A stretch of 64,000 bases of DNA from Sutcliffiella sp. FSL R7-0096 (lineage in GTDB: Bacteria > Bacillota > Bacilli > Bacillales > Bacillaceae_I), in NCBI RefSeq assembly GCF_038595065.1, contig NZ_CP152003.1:2708001-2772000 (forward strand). Direction: 5' to 3'. Under the pieces are notes generated by a model, which was given only the letters and a program-made list of their open reading frames with translations, did no database searches and was not told the origin of the DNA. Below are positions 43,810-53,054 of this stretch, piece by piece. Each line of letters starts with the position of its first letter. The stretch's first letter is position 1. A program made the position numbers and the translations under genes.

Positions 43810-44221
43810 CGGTTTCTGCTTCTTTGCCATGAACAATTTCTCTCCAACCAAGCTCTCCCCTTGAAAGCCCATTGATCAATATCTCAGCTGTTCCCATATT
43901 GGTTGCAAGCGGAATGGAATAAACATCACACAGTCGTAGCAAAGCCGTAACATCTGGCTCGTGAGGCTGAGCAGTCAATGGGTCGCGGAAAAAGATGACC
44001 ATATCCATTTTATTCTGGGCAATCAAAGCCCCAATTTCCTGATCGCCTCCAAGTGGTCCGGATTGGAATCTATGAACAGACAGTCCAGTAGCTTCTGAAA
44101 TTCTTAAGCCTGTCGTACCTGTAGCAAAAATCTCATGTTTTTCTAGAACCGTTCTATAGGCTGTCGCAAATTGAATCATATCCGGTTTTTTCTTATCGTG
44201 TGCAATTAACGCTACCTTCAT
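43802..44221 (-). CDS. mgsA: Methylglyoxal synthase
   Basis: 139 aa from ATG 44219-44221 (SD GGGGGAA). Motifs [28 protein letters not shown] and FFRDP, including the catalytic Asp in GGDQ. Converts dihydroxyacetone phosphate to methylglyoxal. Its neighbours make bacillithiol, which is used to detoxify methylglyoxal, a sensible pairing. Confidence 0.95.
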   Translation of the reverse strand: MKVALIAHDKKKPDMIQFATAYRTVLEKHEIFATGTTGLRISEATGLSVHRFQSGPLGGDQEIGALIAQNKMDMVIFFRDPLTAQPHEPDVTALLRLCDVYSIPLATNMGTAEILINGLSRGELGWREIVHGKEAETDD

Positions 44222-44235
44222 GACCATTTCCCCCG

Positions 44236-45039
44236 TTACTCGATAATATTTTCCAAACCATATACTAGTACTTCTAGGGACATAATAGTTTCGACTGATA
44301 GCTTCACTCCTGACATGAAGCTTGCTCGATTGTAAGAATCGTGTCTGATTGTCAAGGACTGTCCTTCTCCACCAAACATAACCTCTTGATGTGCAACAAG
44401 ACCTGGAAGTCTGACACTATGTATACGGATTCCGTCTTTGGTTTCAGCCCCTCTTGCCCCTTTGATTGTTTCTTCTTCCTCAGGATGGCCTTGACGTTTC
44501 GGCTCCCTTGTTTGTGCTATCAATTCAGCTGTCTTGATTCCGGTTCCAGACGGTGCATCCAACTTTCGATCATGATGCAATTCGATGATTTCCACGTCCT
44601 GAAAATGCTTCGCTGCCATTTGCGCAAATTTCATCATCAGTATCGCTCCCACGGCAAAGTTTGGAGCAATGATGACCCCGGTTTTTTTCGATTCGGCAAG
44701 TTCCGATAATTCTTGAAGCTCCTCTTCATTAAATCCCGTCGTACCGACAACAGGACGAATTCCATACTCAAGTGCAAGCTTTGTATTGATTTTTCCAATT
44801 TCAGGTGTGGTGAGATCTATCAGAACATCCGCTTCCACTTCTTGAAAGCATTTTTCCGGATCGCTATAGATGGGTGCCTCAATGGAAGGAAACCCATCAA
44901 CCTCAGAAAGCATCCTCCCGTCGTTCACCCTATCCAGACACGCCACTAATTGAAAATGATCTACATTATGTATTAAATCAACCGCTTCACGCCCCATGCG
45001 TCCACGCGGTCCAGCCAGTATAATCTTAATGTTGTCCAT
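44236..45039 (-). CDS. dapB: 4-hydroxy-tetrahydrodipicolinate reductase
   Basis: 267 aa, ATG overlapping the ypjD stop by one base (TAATG). NAD(P)-binding [11 protein letters not shown] and catalytic [15 protein letters not shown] are intact. Lysine and diaminopimelate pathway; also feeds dipicolinate for spores. Confidence 0.96.
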   Translation of the reverse strand: MDNIKIILAGPRGRMGREAVDLIHNVDHFQLVACLDRVNDGRMLSEVDGFPSIEAPIYSDPEKCFQEVEADVLIDLTTPEIGKINTKLALEYGIRPVVGTTGFNEEELQELSELAESKKTGVIIAPNFAVGAILMMKFAQMAAKHFQDVEIIELHHDRKLDAPSGTGIKTAELIAQTREPKRQGHPEEEETIKGARGAETKDGIRIHSVRLPGLVAHQEVMFGGEGQSLTIRHDSYNRASFMSGVKLSVETIMSLEVLVYGLENIIE

Positions 45040-45377
45040 TATTCCTCTTCCTCCTCAATTCGTGTCCATCTATCTTTGTCCCGCGTCTGAAATTTTTCCA
45101 TCACACGGTCGTGCGCTTCTTGTAAATCTATATTCAAAGAATTGGCGAAGCAAATCATGACAAACAGCATGTCACCTAACTCTTCCTCTACCGTATTCTC
45201 TTTTTCTGTACTCTTTTTTGGCTTTTCACCATAATAGTGGTTGATTTCCCTGGACAATTCCCCGAGTTCCTCCGTCATTCTCGCAAGCATCGCAAGAGGA
45301 CTAAAATAGCCTTCTTTGAACTGGGAGATATACTTGTCCACTTCCTGTTGCATTTGTTGCATCGTCTTCTCACTCAT
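45039..45377 (-). CDS. ypjD: MazG-like nucleotide pyrophosphohydrolase YpjD
   Basis: 112 aa from ATG 45375-45377 (SD GAGGTG). The Mg-binding motif appears as [14 protein letters not shown] and [17 protein letters not shown]. Probable house-cleaning NTP pyrophosphatase. First gene of the ypjD-dapB-mgsA-bshB1-bshA-cca-birA run. Confidence 0.92.
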   Translation of the reverse strand: MSEKTMQQMQQEVDKYISQFKEGYFSPLAMLARMTEELGELSREINHYYGEKPKKSTEKENTVEEELGDMLFVMICFANSLNIDLQEAHDRVMEKFQTRDKDRWTRIEEEEE

Positions 45378-45473
45378 ACATGTCACCTCACTTTATCATG
45401 TTAGCTAAAACCCTATCATTTGACAAATGTTTGAGCTTGACAGAAGAATCTGTTTGAAATGGAACCGATGATT

Positions 45474-45611
45474 CCTCCTGTCGATTAGGTGCAAGGTGAG
45501 AGACTCCAGCAGCAGGAGGTAGTGGTAGATTGAGACCTCGGAAGCGTTGTGAGGAGGCTCAAGCATCGCCCTCTGGATAAGCGAACACCTGGAACGAAAA
45601 TTGACAGGAGG
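45474..45611. repeat. Diverged GC-rich repeat core between ypjD and ypjC
   Basis: Arms CCTCCTGTC and GACAGGAGG bracket 138 bp that share short blocks with the other cores (GAGACTCC, GAGGAGGCTC, GGATAAGCGAA). No flanking terminator. It is unusual in lying upstream of two divergent genes. Nothing else is seen in 45378-45704 apart from the ypjC SD. Confidence 0.65.
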
Positions 45612-45704
45612 TTATACCTATTCAAACTAAAACCCATTTACTTCTCTTCTCCCTGTCTATTATAATGGAGAGGCTGTAAACTATCTAGGTCTTGGAGGTT
45701 CACC

Positions 45705-46580
45705 ATGTTAAAAGGCTTAAAAATCAAAAATATCACCTACATATTAATTGGTTCTGCCATCTTCGCATTTGGTTTAGTAAACTTTAATATGCAAAACAAT
45801 CTTGCAGAAGGCGGCTTTACAGGTATTACCCTACTTTTGTATTTTCTTTTTAGATTTGACCCTTCCTACACAAATCTTTTGCTGAACATCCCGATATTTT
45901 TTATCGGCTGGAAGCTTCTCGGAAGGAATACGTTCTTCTATACACTAATCGGTACGTTCAGTTTGTCGGTTTTCTTATGGATTTTTCAGAGGGTTCCGTT
46001 AATGTTCCCGCCCCTTGAAGATGACTTGACGTTGGCTGCTTTGTTTGCCGGGGTGTTCATCGGAATTGGATTGGGCATCATTTTCAGATACGGAGGAACG
46101 ACAGGTGGGGTCGATATCATCGCTCGCCTGGCTCATAAATATATCGGATGGAGTATGGGGAAGGCTATGTTCCTGTTTGACGCAGTGGTCATAGTATTGT
46201 CACTCATCATGTATCTTACCTATCAGGAGGCTATGTACACGCTTGTCGCAGTATTTGTAGCAGCGCGTGTTATAGACTTCATGCAGGAAGGTGCATATGC
46301 TGCTAAGGGGGCAACCATCATTTCCGATAAGCATGAAGAGATCGCTTCTAAAGTCCATCAGGAAATGGACCGCGGGGTTACCATCCTGCGTGGGCAAGGT
46401 TCTTTTTCAAAGGTGGAGCGCAATGTCCTTTACTGTGTAGTTGCGAAAAACGAGTTGGTCAAGCTTAAAAATGTCATTACCTCCGTTGATCCACACGCGT
46501 TTGTAGCGGTCAGTGATGTGCATGATGTGCTTGGCGAAGGGTTTACATTGGATGAGAATAAGAATCCGGTGGAGCGGTAA
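45705..46580 (+). CDS. ypjC: YitT family membrane protein YpjC
   Basis: 291 aa with five or so membrane helices in the first ~170 residues (e.g. GLVNFNMQNNLAEGGFTGIT, DIIARLAHKYIGWSMGKAM) and a C-terminal cytoplasmic DUF2179 domain ending SDVHDVLGEGFTL. SD TTGGAGG. Family members are predicted transporters of unknown substrate. Divergent from ypjD. Confidence 0.9.
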   Translation: MLKGLKIKNITYILIGSAIFAFGLVNFNMQNNLAEGGFTGITLLLYFLFRFDPSYTNLLLNIPIFFIGWKLLGRNTFFYTLIGTFSLSVFLWIFQRVPLMFPPLEDDLTLAALFAGVFIGIGLGIIFRYGGTTGGVDIIARLAHKYIGWSMGKAMFLFDAVVIVLSLIMYLTYQEAMYTLVAVFVAARVIDFMQEGAYAAKGATIISDKHEEIASKVHQEMDRGVTILRGQGSFSKVERNVLYCVVAKNELVKLKNVITSVDPHAFVAVSDVHDVLGEGFTLDENKNPVER

Positions 46581-46614
46581 GTTTTCTGCGGTTGGCTGAC
46601 TGTTTCTTGCTTGT

Positions 46615-46650
46615 AAAAGGCCTTCATCGAGGTGATGAAGGCCTTTTCTC
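46615..46650 (+). terminator. Terminator of ypjC
   Basis: Stem AAAAGGCCTTCATC / GATGAAGGCCTTTT with 4-nt loop and a T-run, 35 nt after the stop. The next 400 bp repeat a related CTTCAT/ATGAAG hairpin. Confidence 0.85.
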
Positions 46651-46668
46651 TTGGAAAAATCACTTAAG

Positions 46669-47062
46669 ATTGTCTTCATGATTGTGATGAAGACAATTCT
46701 AATTGGAAAACTTGCTTGTGATTGTCTTCATGCTCGAGATTGTCTTCATGACCCTTAGGATGACAATTCTAACAGCTAAATCCTCTCGAGATTGTCTTCA
46801 TGACCCTTAGGATGACAATTACAACCACAAAATCCGCTCGAGATTGTCTTCATGTGCCTTAGGATGACAATTCTAACCGCAAAATTCGCTCGAAATTGTC
46901 TTTATGACCCTTATGAAGATAATTACAACCATAAAATCCCTCGAGATTGTCTTCATGACTCTTATGAAGACATTTACACCCATAAAATCCGCTCGAGATT
47001 GTCTTCATGACCCTTATGAAGACAATTACAACCACATAATCCACTTGAAAATGTCTTCATCC
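46669..47062. repeat. Tandem array of 52-bp hairpin repeats
   Basis: Units begin ATTGTCTTCATG at 46669, 46721, 46739, 46791, 46843, 46895, 46946, 46998 and ~47050. Spacing is 51-52 bp with one 18-bp phase jump. The best units contain a perfect hairpin ATTGTCTTCAT / ATGAAGACAAT around a 7-nt loop, joined by a conserved ACAACC..AAAATCCGCTCGAG spacer. The spacers are alike, so this is not a CRISPR. It fills the gap between the convergent ypjC and the peptidase gene. Confidence 0.88.
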
Positions 47063-47083
47063 TTCAAATGTTCCCCTTACAGC

Positions 47084-47112
47084 CAAAAAGCAGCCCCTAA
47101 AAGGGCTGCTCC
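47084..47112 (-). terminator. Terminator of the YugP-type peptidase gene
   Basis: Stem AGCAGCCC / GGGCTGCT with a 6-nt loop and a U-run on the minus strand. Confidence 0.85.
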
Positions 47113-47131
47113 ATAAAATCATCTACCTATC

Positions 47132-47812
47132 CTATTCCCGACTTCCCAAATAAATCAGGATAAATCTAGTCAACTCCGCCACAGCCACAGCTGCTGCTGC
47201 AACATATGTCAACGCGGCCGCATTCAATACTTTCTTTGTTTCACGTTCCTCATAGTTATTGATGATCCCAAGTGATACTACTTGGTCCATTGCCCTGTTG
47301 GAAGCGTCAAACTCCACTGGCAGTGTGACAAGTTGGAACAATACCGCAGCTGCCATAAAGATGATCCCAATAAGGATCAGGTTGCTTGCTCCAAAAATAA
47401 GCCCAGCGAATATAAGGAAAAACGACATATTCGAACCAAGACTTGCCACAGGTACAAGCGAATGGCGGAATCGCAAAAACGCGTAATCCTGATTATCCTG
47501 AATGGCATGGCCCACCTCATGGGCTGCTATCGCTGCACCAGCGATGGAATTTCCGTGATAGTTATGAGAGGACAAGCGTATCGTTTTCGACCTAGGATCG
47601 TAGTGATCAGTCAAATGTCCCCTTGTTTCCTCCACATTCACATCGTAAATCCCATTATCATGTAATATTTTTCTTGCGACCTCTGCTCCCGGCATTCCTG
47701 AAGAGGAGGCAACTTTGGAGTATTTTTTATAAGCGCTTTTGACCCTTGACTGTGCCCACAATGGGACAATCAGCAAGATAGCGAAATAGATCAGATACAT
47801 TCCTAATCCCAT
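47132..47812 (-). CDS. Zinc metallopeptidase, YugP type
   Basis: 226 aa. An N-terminal membrane helix, the zinc motif HEVGHAIQ in AIAAHEVGHAIQDN, then further membrane helices (~105-160 and near the end). SD AAGGAGGG before the ATG. Membrane-bound peptidase of unknown target. Confidence 0.9.
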   Translation of the reverse strand: MGLGMYLIYFAILLIVPLWAQSRVKSAYKKYSKVASSSGMPGAEVARKILHDNGIYDVNVEETRGHLTDHYDPRSKTIRLSSHNYHGNSIAGAAIAAHEVGHAIQDNQDYAFLRFRHSLVPVASLGSNMSFFLIFAGLIFGASNLILIGIIFMAAAVLFQLVTLPVEFDASNRAMDQVVSLGIINNYEERETKKVLNAAALTYVAAAAVAVAELTRFILIYLGSRE

Positions 47813-47893
47813 TAGTAAGTCCCTCCTTAGCGTAAAATCCGCTAAATTTAGTCTTCCTATTAGGATTATTTTATTTGTTCTTTTTTATCCCTG

Positions 47894-48691
47894 TCAATCT
47901 TTAAGCTTCTTCCGCATCTCCAGCTTTTTGGCACCGAGGTATTTTCGAAAGCCTACATAGGACAGTGTCAGCAAAATAAAGCTTCCAGTGGAAATCATCA
48001 CCCATAAAAGCGATGGATCTGTTTCATCCTCCTTTAATTCCTTAAAGAGGGCTTTCAGGTCTGCTTCAATGACTTCCATGTCATCGAATTCTTCACTATG
48101 GGAAAGTAATGCTTGTCTATTTTTATCCAAATAATCTATATGGGCATCAACCTTTTGGATGTGTTCAGGTTTGACATCCAATCGGATACTTGGATGGATC
48201 ATATCGTATTCAAGCAATAGACGTCTATACAACTGTTCATAGGACTCACTATCCCGTGTGTCAACAGAATCTTTCAGTTGTTGAAACGTCATCACCATTG
48301 TGTCTTCCATCTCCACCCACATTGGCTGGTGGTGAGATGTCATAGCGTCCACTGCCAAGCGTAATCTTATAACCGCCCTCACCTTCTCCTCGTGCGGCAA
48401 GGTAACATCACTAAGGGAACTAAGGGATTGCTGATGTGCAACCGAAATGATTCGCACCTCACTCATTGGTATTTGCTGATTTCCGACCATAAGCTTGGTA
48501 AATTCATCAGAAAATATATCAAGCAGATTATGGGCCTCCACATATCTTTCTGTTCTTACAAGCTGAAGGGCATCATCCATGATGAAATTTAAAGCAAACG
48601 GCTGAAGTGGTTCATGAGAGTGTGCCTTTATTGCGGTAGGAAATATAAGTAGTAATAGTAGTATGGCAATAATAAGATTTTTTGCTTTCAT
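47894..48691 (-). CDS. ypjB: Sporulation protein YpjB
   Basis: 265 aa: signal peptide (IIAILLLLLIFPTAIKAHS), an extracytoplasmic helical domain (~25-225) and one C-terminal membrane helix (LLWVMISTGSFILLTLSYVG) with a basic cytoplasmic end. Downstream of ypjA as in B. subtilis, where it is linked to sporulation. Confidence 0.88.
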   Translation of the reverse strand: MKAKNLIIAILLLLLIFPTAIKAHSHEPLQPFALNFIMDDALQLVRTERYVEAHNLLDIFSDEFTKLMVGNQQIPMSEVRIISVAHQQSLSSLSDVTLPHEEKVRAVIRLRLAVDAMTSHHQPMWVEMEDTMVMTFQQLKDSVDTRDSESYEQLYRRLLLEYDMIHPSIRLDVKPEHIQKVDAHIDYLDKNRQALLSHSEEFDDMEVIEADLKALFKELKEDETDPSLLWVMISTGSFILLTLSYVGFRKYLGAKKLEMRKKLKD

Positions 48692-48750
48692 CGCTTGTCC
48701 CTCCCATATTCTCTACTACATGTTATGAGAGGGAGGACAAGGTTAGAACA

Positions 48751-49347
48751 TTAATCCAACGATATCTTCATCCTGTTTTTCCTTAACGAAAAATAATACG
48801 CGACCGCAATGGAAAATATGCTAAGCCAGAATGTAAAATAGCCTATTTGTGGTAAATATTTCATGAGACTGCCGTACCAAGGCATCATTTTGAATACATA
48901 GTCGATAATATCATTATGTAAAGTCCAAATCCCTGCTACGACAAGATGCCCTAATTTAAAACGATAATATGGGCTATATAATATGCCTTGCACAGCCATC
49001 GCACCATGGGAAACAATCAGCATATAGCCTTCTATCGGCAAATAGCCCGTTTCCATCAGTGTTAAAATATTCATCACGACTGCCCAGATCCCATATTTCA
49101 CAAGCGTTATTATCGCTAAGGCTTCAAAAAGCCTGAAATTCTTTTTCAAAATAAAGCCTAGCAGCACAAAACAGAAAAATAGGCTGGCAGTGGGGCTATC
49201 AGGGACAAATATAAGAAAGATGGTTGGTGTTTGTTCCAGTTGATACCCATACCAGATATAACCGTAAATGGTTCCTAACACATTGATGATTAATACCAAC
49301 CATAGCATTACTGGTGTTTTAAGAAGGTGTATAAACCAAGTTAACAT
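48751..49347 (-). CDS. ypjA: DUF1405 membrane protein YpjA
   Basis: 198 aa, six or so membrane helices; SD GAGGAAA. Its place after qcrC and before ypjB matches B. subtilis ypjA. Function unknown. Confidence 0.88.
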   Translation of the reverse strand: MLTWFIHLLKTPVMLWLVLIINVLGTIYGYIWYGYQLEQTPTIFLIFVPDSPTASLFFCFVLLGFILKKNFRLFEALAIITLVKYGIWAVVMNILTLMETGYLPIEGYMLIVSHGAMAVQGILYSPYYRFKLGHLVVAGIWTLHNDIIDYVFKMMPWYGSLMKYLPQIGYFTFWLSIFSIAVAYYFSLRKNRMKISLD

Positions 49348-49385
49348 GATATTTCCTCACTTTTATCGATAGATGCTTCCATTAT

Positions 49386-49414
49386 ACAAAAAAGCTGGCT
49401 AAATTAGCCAGCTT
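49386..49414 (-). terminator. Terminator of qcrABC
   Basis: Stem AAGCTGGCT / AGCCAGCTT with a 5-nt loop, followed by TTTTTTG on the minus strand. Confidence 0.85.
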
Positions 49415-49419
49415 TCTCA

Positions 49420-50214
49420 TTATTCTGCTTCCGCAGCAAGTTCGTTCATTTCAACTAGGTAATCAGCAAGGACTTGAAGCTCTTCGTCCGATCCTTGGAA
49501 TTGCCCAGCAGGCATCGTTCCAATACCATTGACTGCAATATCTTTATAGTCGTCAGCAGTTAATTCCTCGTGGTGTCCGAGTAATGAAGGTGCCAAGCCC
49601 GGGTTACCTTGTAGGTTATCACCATGACAGGACAAACAGCTTGCTTGTAGAAGCTGGTATCCTTCTGCTTCTTCATCTATTTCTATTGCTAACTCATCCG
49701 TGATTTCCCCTTGCTCTGCAGCAGCTTCCCAGTCATGAGAATCTACAGACTGCCAAGTCAAGAAGAAGATGGATGCGATACCTAAAAGCATTAAACCTGT
49801 TGCAATTGGACGTTTACTTGGGCGACGCTCTGGTCCTCGATCAAGGAAAGGAGCTAATAATAAAGCACCAAACGCAAGACCTGGCATGATCATTGCACCG
49901 ATTACAGTGTATGGTCCAGCTGCATAACGATATTTAAGTAGTTCATATAAGAATAAAAAGTACCAGTCTGGTAATGGGATATACGCAGTATCAGTTGGAT
50001 CTGCGATACGCTCTAGAGGCGGCTCATGAGCGACGGTCAAGCATAGGAATGCGATTAGGAAAACCGCACCGACCATCCATTCTTTCAATAAGAAGTTCGG
50101 CCAGAATGCTTCCGTTTTACCAGGAAACTCTGAGTAATCTTTTGGGATGTTAGGTTTTCGTACTGCTGGGACACGGGAGTCTCCAACAAACTTCATACCT
50201 TTTCCTCTATGCAT
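49420..50214 (-). CDS. qcrC: Menaquinol:cytochrome c reductase, cytochrome b/c subunit
   Basis: 264 aa. The N-terminus resembles subunit IV of b6f (membrane helices around EWMVGAVFLIAFLCLTVA and YLFLYELLKYR..). A fused C-terminal cytochrome c domain has the haem motif CLSCHGD and a Met ligand in GTMPAGQFQ. An acidic linker joins them. Part of the bc complex that passes electrons to cytochrome c. Confidence 0.95.
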   Translation of the reverse strand: MHRGKGMKFVGDSRVPAVRKPNIPKDYSEFPGKTEAFWPNFLLKEWMVGAVFLIAFLCLTVAHEPPLERIADPTDTAYIPLPDWYFLFLYELLKYRYAAGPYTVIGAMIMPGLAFGALLLAPFLDRGPERRPSKRPIATGLMLLGIASIFFLTWQSVDSHDWEAAAEQGEITDELAIEIDEEAEGYQLLQASCLSCHGDNLQGNPGLAPSLLGHHEELTADDYKDIAVNGIGTMPAGQFQGSDEELQVLADYLVEMNELAAEAE

Positions 50215-50251
50215 ATAGGTTCCCCTCCTTTGTTATCAGTAATAATGAAAC

Positions 50252-50926
50252 TTATAGCGGTCCTGAAATACCTTGCTTACGGATCATGACAAAGTGAGCT
50301 CCCATCAATCCGAATAGGGCAGCCGGCAAGAAGAATACGTGAATCGCAAAGAAACGAGTCAAAGTTTGTGCACCGACAATTTCAGGGTGTCCAGCAAGTA
50401 ATGTCTTCACTGCATCCCCGATGATCGGTGTTGCTGCAGCAATCTCAAGACCTACTTTTGTAGCGAATAACGCTTTCATATCCCAAGGTAATAGGTAACC
50501 TGTAAAACCAAGCCCTAACATGACGAAGAAGATAAGTACTCCCACGACCCAGTTAAGTTCACGAGGTTTTTTATATGCACCTTGGAAGAAAACACGTAGT
50601 GTATGTAAGAACATCATTACGATAACCAAACTTGCTCCCCAGTGATGCATACCGCGAACAATTTGACCGAACGCTACTTCATTTTGAAGATAATAAACGG
50701 ATTCCCACGCATTTTTTATATCCGGAACATAATACATTGTCAGGAACATACCTGATAATACCTGGATGACGGTTACGAAGAACGTCAATCCACCGAAACA
50801 ATAAACGAATGCGGAGAAGTGATGTGCTGGGTTTACGTGTTCAGGTACCTCGTGGTCAGCGATATCGCGCCACATCGGCGTAATATCTAATCGTTCGTCA
50901 ACCCAGTCATAAATCTTATTTAACAA
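50252..50926 (-). CDS. qcrB: Menaquinol:cytochrome c reductase, cytochrome b6 subunit
   Basis: 224 aa, TTG start with SD GGGGAGG inside the qcrA end, 3 nt after its stop. Four membrane helices with haem-ligand His pairs (RGMHHWGASLVIVMMFLHTLR; FFAIHVFFLPA). Cytochrome b6-type length, with subunit IV carried by QcrC. Confidence 0.95.
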   Translation of the reverse strand: MLNKIYDWVDERLDITPMWRDIADHEVPEHVNPAHHFSAFVYCFGGLTFFVTVIQVLSGMFLTMYYVPDIKNAWESVYYLQNEVAFGQIVRGMHHWGASLVIVMMFLHTLRVFFQGAYKKPRELNWVVGVLIFFVMLGLGFTGYLLPWDMKALFATKVGLEIAAATPIIGDAVKTLLAGHPEIVGAQTLTRFFAIHVFFLPAALFGLMGAHFVMIRKQGISGPL

Positions 50927-50929
50927 TTA

Positions 50930-51439
50930 TTACGCCTCCCCTTTAGGTTTCGCGCTACCTAGATATACTTTTCCATCTTCCACTTTGTGTTGGTACACAT
51001 CAAGTGGAGCAAGTGGTGGAGTATTAGGTACGTTGTCACCATTTTTTTCATACAAGCCGTAGTGGCATGGACAGAAGAATCTGTTAGGATTTGCTTCGTC
51101 GGATGCCCAGTTCACCGTACAGCCTAGATGTTTACATACAGGTGATAAAGCAATTACATCACCATTTTCGGATTTAAAAATCCATGCAGATCTTGGTTCT
51201 TCGGATTCGTACCATGCATCAACTTGATCGATTTTAAAGTCAAAACGTTCTGGTTCAGTTGTCAATTCACTCTCTTCACAAACATAAACCATTTCTTGGT
51301 CTGCACCAGCTTTCAAAACTGGATCAATTGCAAAACGGACCATTGGCATCAGCATACCTGCTGCCATGAAACCGCCTACACCAGTAAGGGTATAGTTCAA
51401 AAATTGACGTCTAGACACGCGATGGTTTTTCTCGCTCAT
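50930..51439 (-). CDS. qcrA: Rieske iron-sulfur subunit of the bc complex
   Basis: 169 aa. Twin-arginine-like N-terminus (VSRRQFLNYTLTG) and one membrane anchor, then the [2Fe-2S] motifs CKHLGC and CPCHYG. SD GGGGGG before the ATG. First gene of qcrABC. Confidence 0.96.
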   Translation of the reverse strand: MSEKNHRVSRRQFLNYTLTGVGGFMAAGMLMPMVRFAIDPVLKAGADQEMVYVCEESELTTEPERFDFKIDQVDAWYESEEPRSAWIFKSENGDVIALSPVCKHLGCTVNWASDEANPNRFFCPCHYGLYEKNGDNVPNTPPLAPLDVYQHKVEDGKVYLGSAKPKGEA

Positions 51440-51516
51440 TGTTTTCCCCCCTCTATAGAAAGAACTAAGTCCATACGGACAGTAGATGATAACACATAGA
51501 AAACTAGGACATTCTC

Positions 51517-51545
51517 ATGATATATCAATCTTGTCCCAAGGTCAA
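51517..51545 (-). promoter_or_regulatory. qcrABC promoter
   Basis: On the minus strand: -35 TTGACC (51540-51545), 17-bp spacer, -10 TATCAT (51517-51522). It leaves a ~70-nt leader before qcrA. Confidence 0.7.
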
Positions 51546-51686
51546 TAATCTCCTGACCCGAAAAAATGGCAAGGTTGTGACTTATTTCAGATACTTTGAA
51601 AATATTTTCTTTTTTCTATTGCTTTTTTAATATCATTTTGCTTATAAGGGTCCCTTTGGGGGTATTTTGTGCAATTTATGGCACTT

Positions 51687-52145
51687 TTAGTCCTGCCATT
51701 TTTGAATGAACATTGGAAGTAGTTGATTCATTTGATCCTGTATGATTTTCTTTTTGTACTTTTCTTCCATATCCTCCAGTGGGATCGCAGGCAACCAAAC
51801 TAGTTTCCCTACAAGCTCCTGTTCAGACTGGCTCCAGGAAGCGTCGGACGTCATAAGAAAAACATGTTTAATATTATCTTTTTTAATATGTAGACTTAAA
51901 TTATTTAGTTGGTTGACTTTGTTCTCCGGTAGGTCTGATTCGACATAGGTGTAAGGCGGCAATAATATTACTCTCCCTTTAAACTGTCTTTCTAATTCAT
52001 AACTTAGTATGTTTATGTATTCTCCATGGGACGCGATGGTTTTAATGTTTTCACTAAAGCTGATTGGAATGAGGGGAATGATGACGGTATCAATATATTC
52101 TTTTGCTTGTACGTATTGCGAAATATCTTTGCTTGTCCATTTCAT
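51687..52145 (-). CDS. ypiF: YpiF family protein (DUF2487)
   Basis: 152 aa beginning MKWTSKDISQYVQAKEYIDT. The family sits between ypiB and qcrA in Bacillus and is of unknown function. The SD is weak. Two Trp/Ser-rich segments (SDASWSQSEQELVGKLVWLP) are conserved-looking. Confidence 0.88.
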   Translation of the reverse strand: MKWTSKDISQYVQAKEYIDTVIIPLIPISFSENIKTIASHGEYINILSYELERQFKGRVILLPPYTYVESDLPENKVNQLNNLSLHIKKDNIKHVFLMTSDASWSQSEQELVGKLVWLPAIPLEDMEEKYKKKIIQDQMNQLLPMFIQKWQD

Positions 52146-52249
52146 GAGTGATTTTCAGCTCTTTCTTTTGTGGATTTATACTCGTCCTTTAAATATAGAT
52201 ATTATCTATGGAGAGGTCAAATATTTAAATGTATATACTTTACGACATA

Positions 52250-52278
52250 AAAAATACCCCAACCTACATGGCTGGGGT
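52250..52278 (-). terminator. Distal terminator of ypiB
   Basis: The hairpin ACCCCA..TGGGGT (52256-52278) is followed by ATTTTTT on the minus strand. It is separated from the ypiB stop by a repeat element. Confidence 0.75.
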
Positions 52279-52452
52279 CAGTTGCTGACAAGTTATGAAC
52301 TTATTATAGAATTAGCCTTTAATTGTTGATCTCCTTTGCTGGAGCTTCGCTTTCCGTGGGATGACCTTGAGCATTTTTGGGCTGCGCCCTGCGAGATCTC
52401 AAGTTTGTAGCTATCCCCCGCTGGAGTCTTTGCTCCTTCCACTACGATCAAC
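52279..52452. mobile_element. Decayed terminator-associated repeat element
   Basis: Directly after the terminator hairpin comes CAGTTGCTGACAAG, a degenerate form of the CAGTCTGTTGACAAA end. The GC-rich core follows at 52325-52452 (GTTGATC..GATCAAC). The other end and the second hairpin copy are not recognisable. Confidence 0.7.
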
Positions 52453-52485
52453 TAGGTTATCGTTATTCAAAGATATTTTTTATAT

Positions 52486-53022
52486 CTATAACCTCTTCAA
52501 TTGACTTGTCAATTTCCGAAATGCCTCTTCGTCCTGGCGATCAAGGGCATCGTCAATCATTTTAAGCAGTTTTTCTTTTTGGAAGGTATAGATGGACTCC
52601 TCTAGCATCCGTTCTGCGAGGATCCGGTCCTTCTCATTGAATTGGGACTGCTTTGGCATGAAAGGATTATCTTCCAACACCGCAGCATATTGCGGCGAGT
52701 GATAAACAGAACGGAAGTTCAATTGGATGTAGATGTCCTCATCTCGATTGAGTCTGATATCATGAAAGGACTTTTCAGCGTCCGTTGTCATGACATTTTC
52801 TTTATAGAACCTGAATGGCACTTCTTCTACACAATGGGTTGACATGATAATACCGCGTGGGCAAAATTGGGCTTGCTCGACAAAGTGAACTTTCTTCATT
52901 AACTGGTCATGACTCATCAAATAGTTTAAAATCCATACACATTCACGTCTTTTTAACTGATAGTTTCCCAAGAACCACCTTATAAAGTCCTTCTTCTCGT
53001 TGACAGATACAGGGGTAGCCAC
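52486..53022 (-). CDS. ypiB: YpiB family protein with IDEAL domain
   Basis: 178 aa, GTG start with SD GAGGAGGG. The N-terminal UPF0302 domain ([21 protein letters not shown]) is followed by a C-terminal IDEAL domain ([20 protein letters not shown]). Unknown function; conserved downstream of ypiA. Confidence 0.9.
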   Translation of the reverse strand: MATPVSVNEKKDFIRWFLGNYQLKRRECVWILNYLMSHDQLMKKVHFVEQAQFCPRGIIMSTHCVEEVPFRFYKENVMTTDAEKSFHDIRLNRDEDIYIQLNFRSVYHSPQYAAVLEDNPFMPKQSQFNEKDRILAERMLEESIYTFQKEKLLKMIDDALDRQDEEAFRKLTSQLKRL

Positions 53023-53054
53023 AACTATCGTCCCTCCTCTGCGTAGAATATTCC

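Noticed and set aside
46669-47062. CRISPR array
   Set aside because: The regular 52-bp period is tempting, but the supposed spacers are conserved copies and no cas genes are present.
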